Positions 1 through 8,357 of a stretch of DNA of 54,170 nt are shown piece after piece. Numbering within the stretch: the stretch's first letter is position 1; each line of letters opens with the position of its first letter. This DNA comes from Pseudomonas putida. Its GTDB lineage: Bacteria > Pseudomonadota > Gammaproteobacteria > Pseudomonadales > Pseudomonadaceae. Under the pieces are notes generated by a model. The model had not been told where the DNA came from, searched no databases, and saw only the letters and a list, made by a program, of their open reading frames with translations. Both the position numbers and the translations under genes were made by a program. Location of the stretch: positions 1 through 54,170 of the forward strand of contig NZ_JANHKS010000040.1 in NCBI RefSeq assembly GCF_028682175.1, written 5' to 3'.

Positions 1-7
1 AATCGTT

Positions 8-32
8 CCCGCCGGCAAGCCGTGCTGCTACG
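8..32. repeat. REP half-site (GTAGCAG family), cut by window edge
   Basis: A half palindrome of the CCGCCGGCAAGCCGTGCTGCTAC type opens the window. The same sequence forms the right arm of the REPINs near 42.5, 46.2 and 49.6 kb. The left arm would lie outside the window. Confidence 0.8.
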
Positions 33-88
33 GTGCGCGGGTTGGGCAAAAAAGGTGCGCTAACCCGCTAGCGGCGAAGGACACGCCG

Positions 89-868
89 TCAGGCGTCTAT
101 TTCATCGCGCAGGAAGACCAGTTTGTCCGCCTTGGACAGTTCACTGGCGTAGCGATAGCCTTGCACGTCGAACTGCTTGAGGTGCTCGGGGTTGTCGATG
201 CGTTCGTCGATCACGAAGCGGCTCATCATCCCGCGGGCCTTCTTGGCGTAGAAGCTGATGATCTTGTACTGGCCGTTCTTCTGGTCGCGGAACTCGGTGT
301 CGATCACACGGGCCTTGAGGGCCGAGCGTTTGACCGCCGAGAAGTACTCGTTGGAGGCCAGGTTGAGAAGCACGTCGTCGCCCTGGTCGGCCAGCGCTTC
401 GTTGAGCCATTCGCTGATGCGCTCGCCCCAGAACGCATACAGGTCCTTGCCCCGGGCGTTGGCCAGTTTGGTGCCCATCTCCAGGCGATAGGGCTGCATC
501 AGGTCCAGCGGGCGCAACAGGCCATAGAGGCCGGACAGCATGCGCAGGTGCTGCTGGGCGTAGTCCAGGCTCGACTCGCTGAGGGTCTCGGCGGCAAGGC
601 CGGTGTAGACGTCGCCCTTGAACGCCAGCAGTGCCTGCTTCGCGTTGGCAGGGGTGAACGCCGGGGTCCAGCTGCCGAAACGTGCGGCATTGAGCCCTGC
701 CAGTTTGTCCGAGAGGTGCATCAGCTCGCTGATCTGGGCGGGCGTCAGCTCGCGCAGTTGGGTGATCAGTTCCTGGGAATGGTCCAGGTATTGCGGCTGG
801 GTAAAGCGCTCGGTGGTCGGCGGGGTCTCGAAATCGAGGGTTTTTGCTGGGGAAATCACCATCAGCAT
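89..868 (-). CDS. yaaA: Peroxide stress protein YaaA (DUF328 family)
   Basis: 259 residues, the normal family length, starting MLMVISPAKTLDFETPP, the hallmark N-terminus of YaaA. In E. coli the protein limits intracellular free iron during hydrogen peroxide stress and binds DNA; the role here is by homology. The open frame extends upstream to 1057, but that extension reads through the REPIN. The ATG at 868 has an AGGAG Shine-Dalgarno about 7 nt upstream, so it is the chosen start. It is a single gene, divergent from the deacetylase-like gene. Confidence 0.95.
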   Translation of the reverse strand: MLMVISPAKTLDFETPPTTERFTQPQYLDHSQELITQLRELTPAQISELMHLSDKLAGLNAARFGSWTPAFTPANAKQALLAFKGDVYTGLAAETLSESSLDYAQQHLRMLSGLYGLLRPLDLMQPYRLEMGTKLANARGKDLYAFWGERISEWLNEALADQGDDVLLNLASNEYFSAVKRSALKARVIDTEFRDQKNGQYKIISFYAKKARGMMSRFVIDERIDNPEHLKQFDVQGYRYASELSKADKLVFLRDEIDA

Positions 869-954
869 GCGGTCGTCTCCTTTAATCGTGGGGGCGATTC
901 TAGGGGTTGCACGCCGATGACTCCAGCTATGGTGATGATAGGCAGATCTTCTAT

Positions 955-1045
955 CTGTGGGAGCGGGCTTGCCCGCGAAGGCGTCCGATCGGATATTGCG
1001 ATGTTGTCTTGCCTGACGCTTTCGCGGGCAAGCCCGCTCCCACAG
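955..1045. repeat. REPIN (inverted REP pair, TGTGGGAGCGGGC family)
   Basis: Arms CTGTGGGAGCGGGCTTGCCC and its reverse complement flank a short spacer, between divergent yaaA and the next gene. This is the typical non-coding REP doublet of Pseudomonas. Confidence 0.95.
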
Positions 1046-1133
1046 TGCGTGAACCACCTACAGGCCGGGGGGAACTTGCTATAGTGCCTCGCCGATTTGG
1101 GCCTCTTCATTCAAGGATTGGGAGCACGTCGTT

Positions 1134-2387
1134 TTGCGCATGCTGTTATTGATCGGTGCCTGTGTGCTGGCGCTCAACGCTCAGGCTGCGACCGGAGAAA
1201 TCGCGACGCTGGATCGCAGCGTCTGGCCGGAGGCTCTGGAAACGCCGCAACTGTTCGATGTGGCGTCCCGCGCCCAGATCCTCAGTTTTGCCCATCAGTT
1301 GCTCGAGAGCGAAAACCTCAGCGATCTCCAGTTGGCCGATCGCCTGGGCCTGCGCCAGCTTAATATGCAGACGGTCAACGTGATCCGCACCCGCATGTGG
1401 ACACGCCTGTTCGATAACTGGAAGGCAGCGGAAAAGACCTGCGAAACAGACGCTTCCTTCTGCGTGCTGGTCGATGACGTGCCGATGCTGCGCCAGCGCG
1501 CCGCCGAGTACAAAGTCGCGGACGATTCCTTCTATGCCCGCTGGGCCGCGCCCGCCGATGCTTTCAGCCAGCGTTACCTGAACGAATTGCTGCGCATGGC
1601 CGCGTTGTTCCCGCAGACCAGTAGCGAAGTCGAGCGCTACAACTCCGACGAATTGAGCGGCGAGGAAATGCCCGACCGCACCTTCCTGCTCAATTTCGAG
1701 AGCGGTCCTACAGTGGCCGATGGCGCTACCGACTGGCTGGCCGATTTCATGCGCCAGCAGAAAATCAACGCGACCTTCTTCGTGCTCGGCAAAAACCTGC
1801 AGAATCGCCTCGAAGGTTCATCGCCAAAAGCGTTGCAGACCTTGTATCAGCGCCAGTGCGTGGGCTTGCAGGGTTGGGAGTACCGCTCTCACGCCCACTG
1901 GAACGACTGGCAGGATTCGATAGAACGCAGCGCCGCGCTGGTGCAGCAGACGCTGCCTGATAACTTCGTGCCGCTGTTTCGCCCACCTTACGGCCACCGT
2001 CGTGCCGACAGCGCGCCATTCTTTCGCGAGCAGCAGTTGCGCGTATCACTGTGGAACATCGACTCACAGGATGCGACCGGCCGGCTGAATGCCGAGCAGG
2101 CGGCGAACCGGGTGCTGACACTGATGCTGCTCTGGCGTCGCGGCAACATCGTGTTTCATGACAGTACCGACAAGGCGCAACAGGCGGTGCCATGGCTGAT
2201 GGCCAATACGGCCCAGGGCGGTGTTGTCTGGGAAGACTGTCATATTTATCCGCAGCAACTGTCGGATGAAAGCGATGAGGACGAGCCGGATGACGAGGAT
2301 GCCGATGCGCCCGCAGACGACTCGGCTGGCGAGCAGGCGCCAGCAGCGGACGATCAGGCTCAAGAGCCCGGAAAGCAAGGGGAATAG
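1134..2387 (+). CDS. Exported polysaccharide-deacetylase-like (NodB-fold) protein with degenerate active site
   Basis: 417 residues with a signal peptide (residues ~1-19, ending AQA). The NodB-like region spans roughly residues 180-375: FESGP stands where active enzymes have FDDGP, NATFFVLG follows, then FRPPYGHRR, SLWNID and NIVFHDS. The usual DD pair is E-S, and the HxxxH metal motif is reduced to SHAHW, so classical deacetylase chemistry is doubtful. The last ~45 residues are a very acidic Asp/Glu/Ala tail. The start is TTG with GGAG 9 nt upstream; the in-frame ATG at 1140 is an alternative (15-nt spacing). Binding or a divergent hydrolase activity remains possible. Confidence 0.8.
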   Translation: MRMLLLIGACVLALNAQAATGEIATLDRSVWPEALETPQLFDVASRAQILSFAHQLLESENLSDLQLADRLGLRQLNMQTVNVIRTRMWTRLFDNWKAAEKTCETDASFCVLVDDVPMLRQRAAEYKVADDSFYARWAAPADAFSQRYLNELLRMAALFPQTSSEVERYNSDELSGEEMPDRTFLLNFESGPTVADGATDWLADFMRQQKINATFFVLGKNLQNRLEGSSPKALQTLYQRQCVGLQGWEYRSHAHWNDWQDSIERSAALVQQTLPDNFVPLFRPPYGHRRADSAPFFREQQLRVSLWNIDSQDATGRLNAEQAANRVLTLMLLWRRGNIVFHDSTDKAQQAVPWLMANTAQGGVVWEDCHIYPQQLSDESDEDEPDDEDADAPADDSAGEQAPAADDQAQEPGKQGE

Positions 2388-2711
2388 GGGAGGAAACGGG
2401 CAGGAACTGCCGAAATTTTGCCGGGATTTCTCGCAGACCGGACTTCCGACTGTAATCGGGTCCAGGGCATCCGCCAAGCCCTATTCGTCATGCTGTGAAA
2501 TAAACTTAAATTTCTTCTCAAAACACTTTTTTATGTCACAGGTTTTGCGGTATTACGACAACAGACCGCCGAACCCTGCAACACAGGTGGCGTCACCCAG
2601 ACCCCACTTTGCGCATTTCTCGCCTGCCCTAAGGTGAGAGCCTCGGCGGCCTTTTCGTAGCGCACTATCGTCGTGTAGTGCGTTATCAGGCTTCTACAAA
2701 GGTGAGCGAGT
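2388..2711 (+). other. Intergenic region upstream of the PhoH gene
   Basis: 324 bp with no convincing gene. It has an AT-rich stretch around 2495-2545, probably promoter DNA although no clear -35/-10 pair could be fixed. A perfect 7-bp inverted repeat CGCACTA/TAGTGCG (2661-2682, 8-nt loop) lies just before the ribosome binding region of the next gene. Confidence 0.4.
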
Positions 2712-4106
2712 ATGGATGACCACGGACGCACCCCTTCCTCTAACCAGCCGATCCTCTATGTGCTCGATACCAACGTATTGATCCACGATCCAAACGCGCT
2801 TTTGAATTTCGAAGAACATCACGTCGCAATCCCCATGACTGTCCTCGAAGAACTGGACAAGCTCAAGGCGGGCAAGCACTCGGTCGCCGCAGAATGCCGC
2901 CAGGCTATCCGGCTGATCGACAAGACACTAGGCGAAGCGACCCCGGAGGAGGTCGAACGAGGGGTACCGATTGATCGCGGCACAGGCGTTTTCAAGGGTT
3001 ACCTGTCCATCCTGATGAGCAAGCGCGAAGAGCCCAACAGCCTTCTGCCCGAGCATCTGAACGACAACATCATCATCAACCAGCTGATCGACATGCACGC
3101 GCGCAAAAAGGATGTGCGCATCGTGCTCGTGACCAAAGACATCAACATGCGCCTCAAGGCCCGCGCCTGCGGGATCGAGGCCGAAGACTACAGCACCGAC
3201 CAGTTGGTCGACGACGTGTCGATGCTGTCCCGTGGCTACCACACCATGACCGGTTCATTCTGGGACCGTGTCAGCAAGGTCGACACCCGCCAGGACCATG
3301 GCCGTACCTGGCATAAAGTGCAGATGACCGAGCAGATCCCGGCGGTCCACATCAATGAGTTCATCATCGATGAGCAAGGTTTCGTGGGTTGGGTCAAGGG
3401 CGTCAAACCCGATGAGTTGCTGCTGCTGGACATGCATCAGGAGCCGCTGCTGCATCAGGAAGCCTGGGGCCTGAGGCCGCGGGACATCTATCAGGGCCTG
3501 GCGCTGTTCGCGCTGCTGGACCCTGATATTCACCTGGTCAACCTCTCCGGTGCAGCCGGTTCGGGCAAGACCATCCTGGCGCTGGCCGCTGCCATCGAGC
3601 AGACCATGGTCAGCAAGCGTTATCGCCGCATCATCGCGACCCGCAGCGTGCAGGGGCTCGACCAGGAGATCGGCTTCCTGCCCGGCACCGAGGCGGAAAA
3701 GATGGAGCCGTGGCTCGGCGCCATTACCGACAACCTGGAAGCGCTGCACATGGATGACGAAAACACCCATGGCAGTGTCGATTACATCCTGAGCAAAGTG
3801 CCGTTGCAGTTCAAATCCCTTAACTACATTCGAGGCCGCAGTTTCCAGCAAAGCCTGATCCTGATCGACGAATGCCAGAACCTCACCCCGCACCAGATGA
3901 AAACCATCATCACCCGTGCCGGTGCCGGTTCCAAGGTGGTCTGCCTGGGTAACCTGGCGCAGATCGACACCCCTTACCTGTCGGCCACCAGTTCCGGGCT
4001 GACCTACCTGACGGAGCGCTTCAAGGATTTCCCCAACGGCGTGCACATCACCCTGCAAGGGGTGCCACGCTCGATCCTGGCTGAGTATGCGGAGAGTCAT
4101 TTGTAG
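2712..4106 (+). CDS. PIN-PhoH fusion protein (PhoH2/YlaK-like ATPase)
   Basis: 464 residues. The N-terminal PIN ribonuclease domain (residues ~15-165) begins YVLDTNVLIHDP, with acidic residues typical of PIN nucleases. The C-terminal PhoH P-loop ATPase has Walker A GAAGSGKT (~280) and Walker B-like ILIDECQN. PhoH2-type fusions are RNA-unwinding ribonucleases in characterised bacteria; the substrate here is unknown. ATG at 2712 follows a GGTGAG element. The gene stands alone and is followed by a terminator. Confidence 0.92.
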   Translation: MDDHGRTPSSNQPILYVLDTNVLIHDPNALLNFEEHHVAIPMTVLEELDKLKAGKHSVAAECRQAIRLIDKTLGEATPEEVERGVPIDRGTGVFKGYLSILMSKREEPNSLLPEHLNDNIIINQLIDMHARKKDVRIVLVTKDINMRLKARACGIEAEDYSTDQLVDDVSMLSRGYHTMTGSFWDRVSKVDTRQDHGRTWHKVQMTEQIPAVHINEFIIDEQGFVGWVKGVKPDELLLLDMHQEPLLHQEAWGLRPRDIYQGLALFALLDPDIHLVNLSGAAGSGKTILALAAAIEQTMVSKRYRRIIATRSVQGLDQEIGFLPGTEAEKMEPWLGAITDNLEALHMDDENTHGSVDYILSKVPLQFKSLNYIRGRSFQQSLILIDECQNLTPHQMKTIITRAGAGSKVVCLGNLAQIDTPYLSATSSGLTYLTERFKDFPNGVHITLQGVPRSILAEYAESHL

Positions 4107-4121
4107 TAAAGCCGCGTAACC

Positions 4122-4145
4122 ATGGGGGCTTCTTGGGGCCCCCAT
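4122..4145 (+). terminator. Putative terminator after the PhoH gene
   Basis: Inverted repeat ATGGGGGC / GCCCCCAT with a short loop, 16 nt after the stop codon. The following T-run is weak, so termination may be partial. Confidence 0.5.
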
Positions 4146-4165
4146 TTCATGAATCAGACGTAAAT

Positions 4166-4258
4166 CCTGTAGGAGTGAGCTTGCTCGCGATAACGTTTTA
4201 ACAGGTAGTGAATATTCGCCTGACAAAACGCTATCGCGAGCAAGCTCACTCCTACAGG
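4166..4258. repeat. REPIN (TGTAGGAGTGAGCTTGCTCGCGA family)
   Basis: Two near-perfect inverted REP arms around a ~45-nt spacer, between the PhoH gene and moaC. Confidence 0.95.
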
Positions 4259-4299
4259 GGCATTGTGTACAATTGGGGCTCCTGTCCAGGAGTGATCCC

Positions 4300-4785
4300 G
4301 TGCTTACCCATCTCGATTCCCAAGGTCGCGCCAACATGGTCGACGTCACCGAAAAAGCCGTGACGTCCCGTGAAGCCGTGGCCGAAGCGCGTGTGCGCAT
4401 GCTGCCCGAAACCCTGCAAATGATCGTCGACGGCGGCCACCCGAAAGGGGACGTGTTTGCCGTGGCGCGCATTGCCGGCATTCAGGCCGCCAAGAAAACC
4501 AGCGACCTGATTCCGCTGTGCCACCCGTTGATGCTCACCAGCGTCAAGGTCGAACTCAATGCCGAAGGCGCGGACACCGTGCACATCGTCGCCCGCTGCA
4601 AGTTGTCAGGGCAGACCGGCGTGGAAATGGAAGCGCTGACCGCCGCCAGTGTCGCTGCGCTGACCATCTATGACATGTGCAAGGCCGTGGATCGTGGCAT
4701 GGTCATCGAGCACGTTCGCCTGCTGGAGAAACTCGGCGGCAAGAGCGGGCACTTCGTGGCCGATGAAACGGCAGGTGCTTCATGA
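4300..4785 (+). CDS. moaC: Cyclic pyranopterin monophosphate synthase MoaC
   Basis: 161 residues. It converts the 3',8-cyclo-GTP made by MoaA into cPMP, the first stable molybdopterin intermediate. The family signatures RANMVDV, KKTSDLIPLCHPL and TGVEMEALTAA are present. An upstream TTG would add nine residues, but AGGAG lies 7 nt before the GTG at 4300, which gives the family start (V/M)LTHLDSQG. It is first in a moaC-moaD-moaE operon with overlapping genes. Confidence 0.96.
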   Translation: MLTHLDSQGRANMVDVTEKAVTSREAVAEARVRMLPETLQMIVDGGHPKGDVFAVARIAGIQAAKKTSDLIPLCHPLMLTSVKVELNAEGADTVHIVARCKLSGQTGVEMEALTAASVAALTIYDMCKAVDRGMVIEHVRLLEKLGGKSGHFVADETAGAS

Positions 4786-5033
4786 TTATCCATGTTCAGG
4801 TTCAATACTTCGCCCGCTTTCGCGAGACGCTGGGCACTGAAAGCGAGCGACTGGAAGGCAGCTTCGCCACCGTCGACGCGGTGCGTCAGCATCTGCTTGC
4901 CCGGGGCGGCGTGTGGGATGTACTGGCCGAGCAAAGCATCATGTGCGCGCGCAATCAGGAACTCTGTTCGCTGAACGAGCCGGTCGAGCAGGGTGACGAA
5001 GTGGCGTTCTTCCCGACGGTGACCGGAGGTTGA
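4782..5033 (+). CDS. moaD: Molybdopterin synthase small subunit MoaD
   Basis: 83 residues with a ubiquitin-like fold, ending in the obligatory Gly-Gly (TVTGG) that is adenylated and thiocarboxylated to deliver sulfur to cPMP. Its ATG overlaps the moaC stop by 4 nt (ATGA), implying translational coupling. Partner of MoaE. Confidence 0.96.
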   Translation: MIIHVQVQYFARFRETLGTESERLEGSFATVDAVRQHLLARGGVWDVLAEQSIMCARNQELCSLNEPVEQGDEVAFFPTVTGG

Positions 5034-5035
5034 GC

Positions 5036-5485
5036 ATGGCCATTCGTGTGCAGGCTGCGCCGTTCGATCCGGGGGCCGAGGTCAATGCCATGCACGACGC
5101 CAACGTCGGCGTGGGTGCGGTGGTGAGCTTTGTCGGCTACGTGCGTGACTTCAACGACGGGCGTGAAGTGGCGGGGATGTTTCTGGAGCATTACCCCGGC
5201 ATGACCGAAAAAGCCCTGGGCAAGATCGCCGATGAAGCCCGGCAGCGCTGGCCGCTGCTTAAACTTGAGGTGCTGCATCGCATTGGCGCGCTGGAGCCGG
5301 GTGAGCCGATCGTGTTTGTCGGTGTGGCCAGCGCCCATCGCCAGGCGGCGTTCGAGGCGTGCGATTTCGTGATGGATTACCTGAAGACCCGTGCGCCGTT
5401 CTGGAAGAAGGAAAACACCTCAGAAGGACCGCGCTGGGTGGAAGGGCGCGAGAGCGATCACAAGGCGGCAGATCGCTGGAGATAA
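5036..5485 (+). CDS. moaE: Molybdopterin synthase catalytic subunit MoaE
   Basis: 149 residues. With MoaD it inserts two sulfurs into cPMP to form molybdopterin. The motifs GAVVSFVGYVRDFN, LEHYPGM, HRIGALEPGE and RAPFWKKE are typical, the last carrying the catalytic lysines. GGAGG sits 6 nt before the ATG at 5036; an in-frame TTG at 5030 overlapping moaD is less likely. A REPIN follows, and the next gene is convergent. Confidence 0.96.
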   Translation: MAIRVQAAPFDPGAEVNAMHDANVGVGAVVSFVGYVRDFNDGREVAGMFLEHYPGMTEKALGKIADEARQRWPLLKLEVLHRIGALEPGEPIVFVGVASAHRQAAFEACDFVMDYLKTRAPFWKKENTSEGPRWVEGRESDHKAADRWR

Positions 5486-5506
5486 CACTGGCTTATGCGG
5501 ATGGCC

Positions 5507-5602
5507 CCTGTGGGAGCGGGCTCGCCCGCGAAGGCGGCAATACAGACGATATAGATGCGTTGTCTGTCCTGGCCTCTTCGCGGGCGAGCCCGCTCCCACA
5601 GG
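5507..5602. repeat. REPIN between convergent moaE and rhlB
   Basis: Arms CTGTGGGAGCGGGCTCGCCC and reverse complement with a ~50-nt spacer. Confidence 0.95.
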
Positions 5603-5635
5603 TTTAGTGTGGTGTCATGCGTGGCGTGACCCGCA

Positions 5636-7096
5636 TCACTCCGCCGCAGGCTGCGCCCTTTGCTTGCGCACCACCGCCCTGAGCAATTCGGTCGGTGGCA
5701 TTTCGCAGCTGATCTTGCGGCCCAGTTTCTCTTCGATGGCCGGCAACTGATACGAGTCATCCTCGCCCGCAAAGCTGATCGACACACCCTCGGCGCCTGC
5801 ACGGCCGGTACGGCCGATGCGGTGCACGTAGTCGTCCGGCACTTCCGGCAGGGTGAAGTTGATCACGTGGCTGATGCCGTCGATGTGAATCCCGCGGCCT
5901 GCCACGTCGGTGGCCACCAGCACGCGAATCTTGCCTTCGCGGAAACCTTCCAGGGTCTTGATGCGCTTATGTTGCGGCACGTCGCCCGACAGTTGGGCGG
6001 CGTTGACGCCATCGCGCACCAGGCGTTCTTCGATGCGGCGCACTTCGTCCTTGCGGTTGGCGAACACCATCACCCGCTCCCAACCGTTGTCGTTGACCAG
6101 GTTGTAGAGCAGTTTGTACTTGTCGGCCGACGCCACGGCATAGATGTGCTGTTCGACGTTTTCGCTGGCGACGTTCTCCGCCTCGATCTCGACGATGGCA
6201 GGGTCGGTGGTCCACTGGCGGGCGAGGTTCATCACGTCGTCGGTGAAGGTGGCCGAGAACAGCAGGGTCTGGCGCTCGCCCTTGTGCGGGGTCTGGCGAA
6301 TGATCGAGCGCACCTGCGGGATGAAACCCATGTCCAGCATGCGGTCGGCTTCGTCCAGCACCATCACTTCGACCATGTCCAGGTGCACTTCGCCGCGCTG
6401 GTTGAAGTCCAGCAGACGGCCAGGAGTGGCCACCAGAATGTCGCAGTGGCGGGCTTCGAGCTGCTTGAGCTGCTTGTCGAAGTCCATGCCGCCGACGAAC
6501 GTCATGACGTTGAGGTTGGTGTATTTGGTCAGCGCTGCGGCGTCCTTGGCGATCTGCACCACCAGCTCGCGGGTCGGCGCGATGATCAGCGCACGGGGTT
6601 CGCCCATGTAGCGTTCTTTCGGCGGCGGGGTCTGCGTCAGCTGAGTGATGATCGAGATCAGGAACGCGGCGGTCTTGCCGGTACCGGTCTGTGCGCGCCC
6701 GATGGCATCGCGGCCCTTGAGGGTGAAGCCCAGTACGCCGGCCTGGATCGGCGTGCAGTACGGGAAGCCCAGGTCATGGATGGCGTGCATCAATTCCGGA
6801 GCGAGGGGGAAATCGTGAAAACGGGTCTTGCCTTCCTGCGGCTCGACCGCGAAATCTTCCAGCTTCCACGGCACCACGACAGGCTTGGGCGCGCGTTCGC
6901 GGCGTGGCCTGGCAGCCTTGGGCGGCACGGGAGCGGCCTGGCTGGCAGGGATTTCAGCCGGTTGTGCCACGGGCGTGGCGGTGTGCGGGGCAGTGCTTTC
7001 GATCGGACTTTTCGAAGCGGGGAGGGGCGCCGCAGGTGCGAGCTGCTCAGCCTCGCTTTTGCCGAACATCTTTTTAAGTGCTTTGAGCACGGTCAT
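5636..7096 (-). CDS. rhlB: DEAD-box ATP-dependent RNA helicase RhlB
   Basis: 486 residues. A low-complexity Ala/Pro-rich basic N-terminus (~1-75) precedes the helicase core: Q-motif region with CTPIQ (~114-118), Walker A AQTGTGKT (~135-142), DEAD (248-251), LLFSATF, and HRIGRTGR in the second RecA domain. RhlB is the RNA-unwinding partner of RNase E in enterobacterial degradosomes; in Pseudomonas the partner is less settled. No strong Shine-Dalgarno is visible before the ATG at 7096. Confidence 0.93.
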   Translation of the reverse strand: MTVLKALKKMFGKSEAEQLAPAAPLPASKSPIESTAPHTATPVAQPAEIPASQAAPVPPKAARPRRERAPKPVVVPWKLEDFAVEPQEGKTRFHDFPLAPELMHAIHDLGFPYCTPIQAGVLGFTLKGRDAIGRAQTGTGKTAAFLISIITQLTQTPPPKERYMGEPRALIIAPTRELVVQIAKDAAALTKYTNLNVMTFVGGMDFDKQLKQLEARHCDILVATPGRLLDFNQRGEVHLDMVEVMVLDEADRMLDMGFIPQVRSIIRQTPHKGERQTLLFSATFTDDVMNLARQWTTDPAIVEIEAENVASENVEQHIYAVASADKYKLLYNLVNDNGWERVMVFANRKDEVRRIEERLVRDGVNAAQLSGDVPQHKRIKTLEGFREGKIRVLVATDVAGRGIHIDGISHVINFTLPEVPDDYVHRIGRTGRAGAEGVSISFAGEDDSYQLPAIEEKLGRKISCEMPPTELLRAVVRKQRAQPAAE

Positions 7097-7204
7097 CTCG
7101 TCGATTGATTAAGGAATGTACGCCGCGCAGTGTAATGCAAGAACCGGGCGCGGCGTAGTGCCATACCAAAAACGCAGGATAAAAGAAAGGATGAAATCGC
7201 CTGA

Positions 7205-7861
7205 TCAGTTCAGGCGACCCTTGAGCCAGACGCCTATATCGGCGATTTCCTGCGGTAACACTTCGTGGCCCATTGGGTACTCGTTCCAGGCCACGGTGAC
7301 GCCCTTGGCGTTCAATTGCTCGAACGCGGCACGGCCCATGGCGTACTGCACCACGGCATCGTCGGTGCCGTGCAGGCAGTACGCCGGAATGCGTTGCTGG
7401 CTGGCCGAGAGGGTCATTTCGTCGCTAAAGGTCGGGGCGTAGGTAGACAGCGCCAGAACGCCGCCCAGCGGGCCTTCCCAACGCAGGAACGCACTGTGCA
7501 ATACCACTGCGCCACCTTGGGAGAAGCCTGCCAGGAAGATCCGCGACGGGTCGATGCCGCCGTTGCGCTGCTCTTCGATCAGGCTCAGTACGCGCTGGGC
7601 CGAGGCTTCCAGTTGGTCCTTGTCGATGGCACGCGCCGGGCTCATGGCCTTGATGTCGTACCAACTGGGCATCTCGTACCCGCCGTTGACGGTAACAGCA
7701 CGTGTCGGCGCCTGGGGCAGGACAAAGCGTGTGCTGAGCAGCGTTTGCTGAAGGATCTCGGCCACCGGCATGAAGTCATAGCGGTCAGCGCCCAGGCCGT
7801 GCAGCCAGATGACGCAGGCATCGGCGGTGTTTTCCGGCTCGATGATCAGGGGTTCGTGCAT
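7205..7861 (-). CDS. estB: Carboxylesterase / phospholipase (alpha/beta hydrolase)
   Basis: 218 residues, the exact length of Pseudomonas fluorescens carboxylesterase II. The nucleophile is Ser114 in GFSQG (112-116), the acid Asp168 (HGTDD) and the base His199 (MGHE), the same numbering as the known structure. The oxyanion-region motif is HGLGAD. It is cytosolic, with no signal peptide, and hydrolyses short-chain esters. It lies downstream of and divergent from the aap operon. Confidence 0.92.
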   Translation of the reverse strand: MHEPLIIEPENTADACVIWLHGLGADRYDFMPVAEILQQTLLSTRFVLPQAPTRAVTVNGGYEMPSWYDIKAMSPARAIDKDQLEASAQRVLSLIEEQRNGGIDPSRIFLAGFSQGGAVVLHSAFLRWEGPLGGVLALSTYAPTFSDEMTLSASQQRIPAYCLHGTDDAVVQYAMGRAAFEQLNAKGVTVAWNEYPMGHEVLPQEIADIGVWLKGRLN

Positions 7862-8357
7862 GAGTGCTCCATTTATGTGCGATGGCTCTGGGGCGGCGCT
7901 TCAAGGCGGGGCGTCGGCGCCGGCTGCCCTATGCAGATATGAAAGAAGATGTCGCAAGGGTACAAGTTTGCCACTTGACCTGTCGCTAATTCGAGTTTGC
8001 CACCATGGTGGTACAAGCTTTGCTATGCAATCCCCGGAGTGAAAGCGCTCACCCCTGGCGGTAACACTACTAGGCTATTAAGCATGCAGCCTGATGTGAT
8101 GCCGGGGCAGCAAGGGATCCATTGTTCAGGATTCCGGCACGATTCGCCATGACCCTTCGGGTTCAGGGACATCATGGGGCTTGAATCCATTGACCGGATC
8201 GAATCCGGCGGTGCGGTGATCGAGGAATTCGGCGCCCCGCGGATTCGGGTCTTGCGTCGCATGACCCAAAAACAAGCCAGCACGGGTCATTAATGCCTCA
8301 CAAGGGTGCGACGGGGCTCAGGCTCCCACACAACAAAGAGCAAAACTGGAGGTTTGA
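7862..8357 (+). other. 496-bp regulatory gap between divergent estB and aapJ
   Basis: No assured gene. It holds a pair of GGTACAAG(T/C)TTGC elements (around 7959 and 8010), a CCACCATGGTGG palindrome between them, and a 39-codon open frame (8174-8293) listed separately. It most likely contains the promoter and a long leader for aapJ, but I could not fix -35/-10 boxes. Confidence 0.4.
8174..8293 (+). CDS. Possible small ORF upstream of aapJ (39 aa), unrecognised
   Basis: ATG to TAA, 39 codons, starting MGLESIDRIES, with an AGGGA element 4 nt upstream of the ATG. Third positions are fairly GC-rich, as in real genes of this genome. I recognise no family. It could be a regulatory leader peptide, a gene remnant or chance. 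Confidence 0.2.
   Translation: MGLESIDRIESGGAVIEEFGAPRIRVLRRMTQKQASTGH

Noticed and set aside
8130..8150. Sigma-54-like GGCACG...CGCC upstream of aapJ
   Set aside because: The GG and GC elements are 10 nt apart instead of 12, so it cannot be a proper -24/-12 promoter.
8023..8283. 86-codon minus-strand frame upstream of aapJ
   Set aside because: No start signal or family; composition fits a shadow or non-coding DNA.
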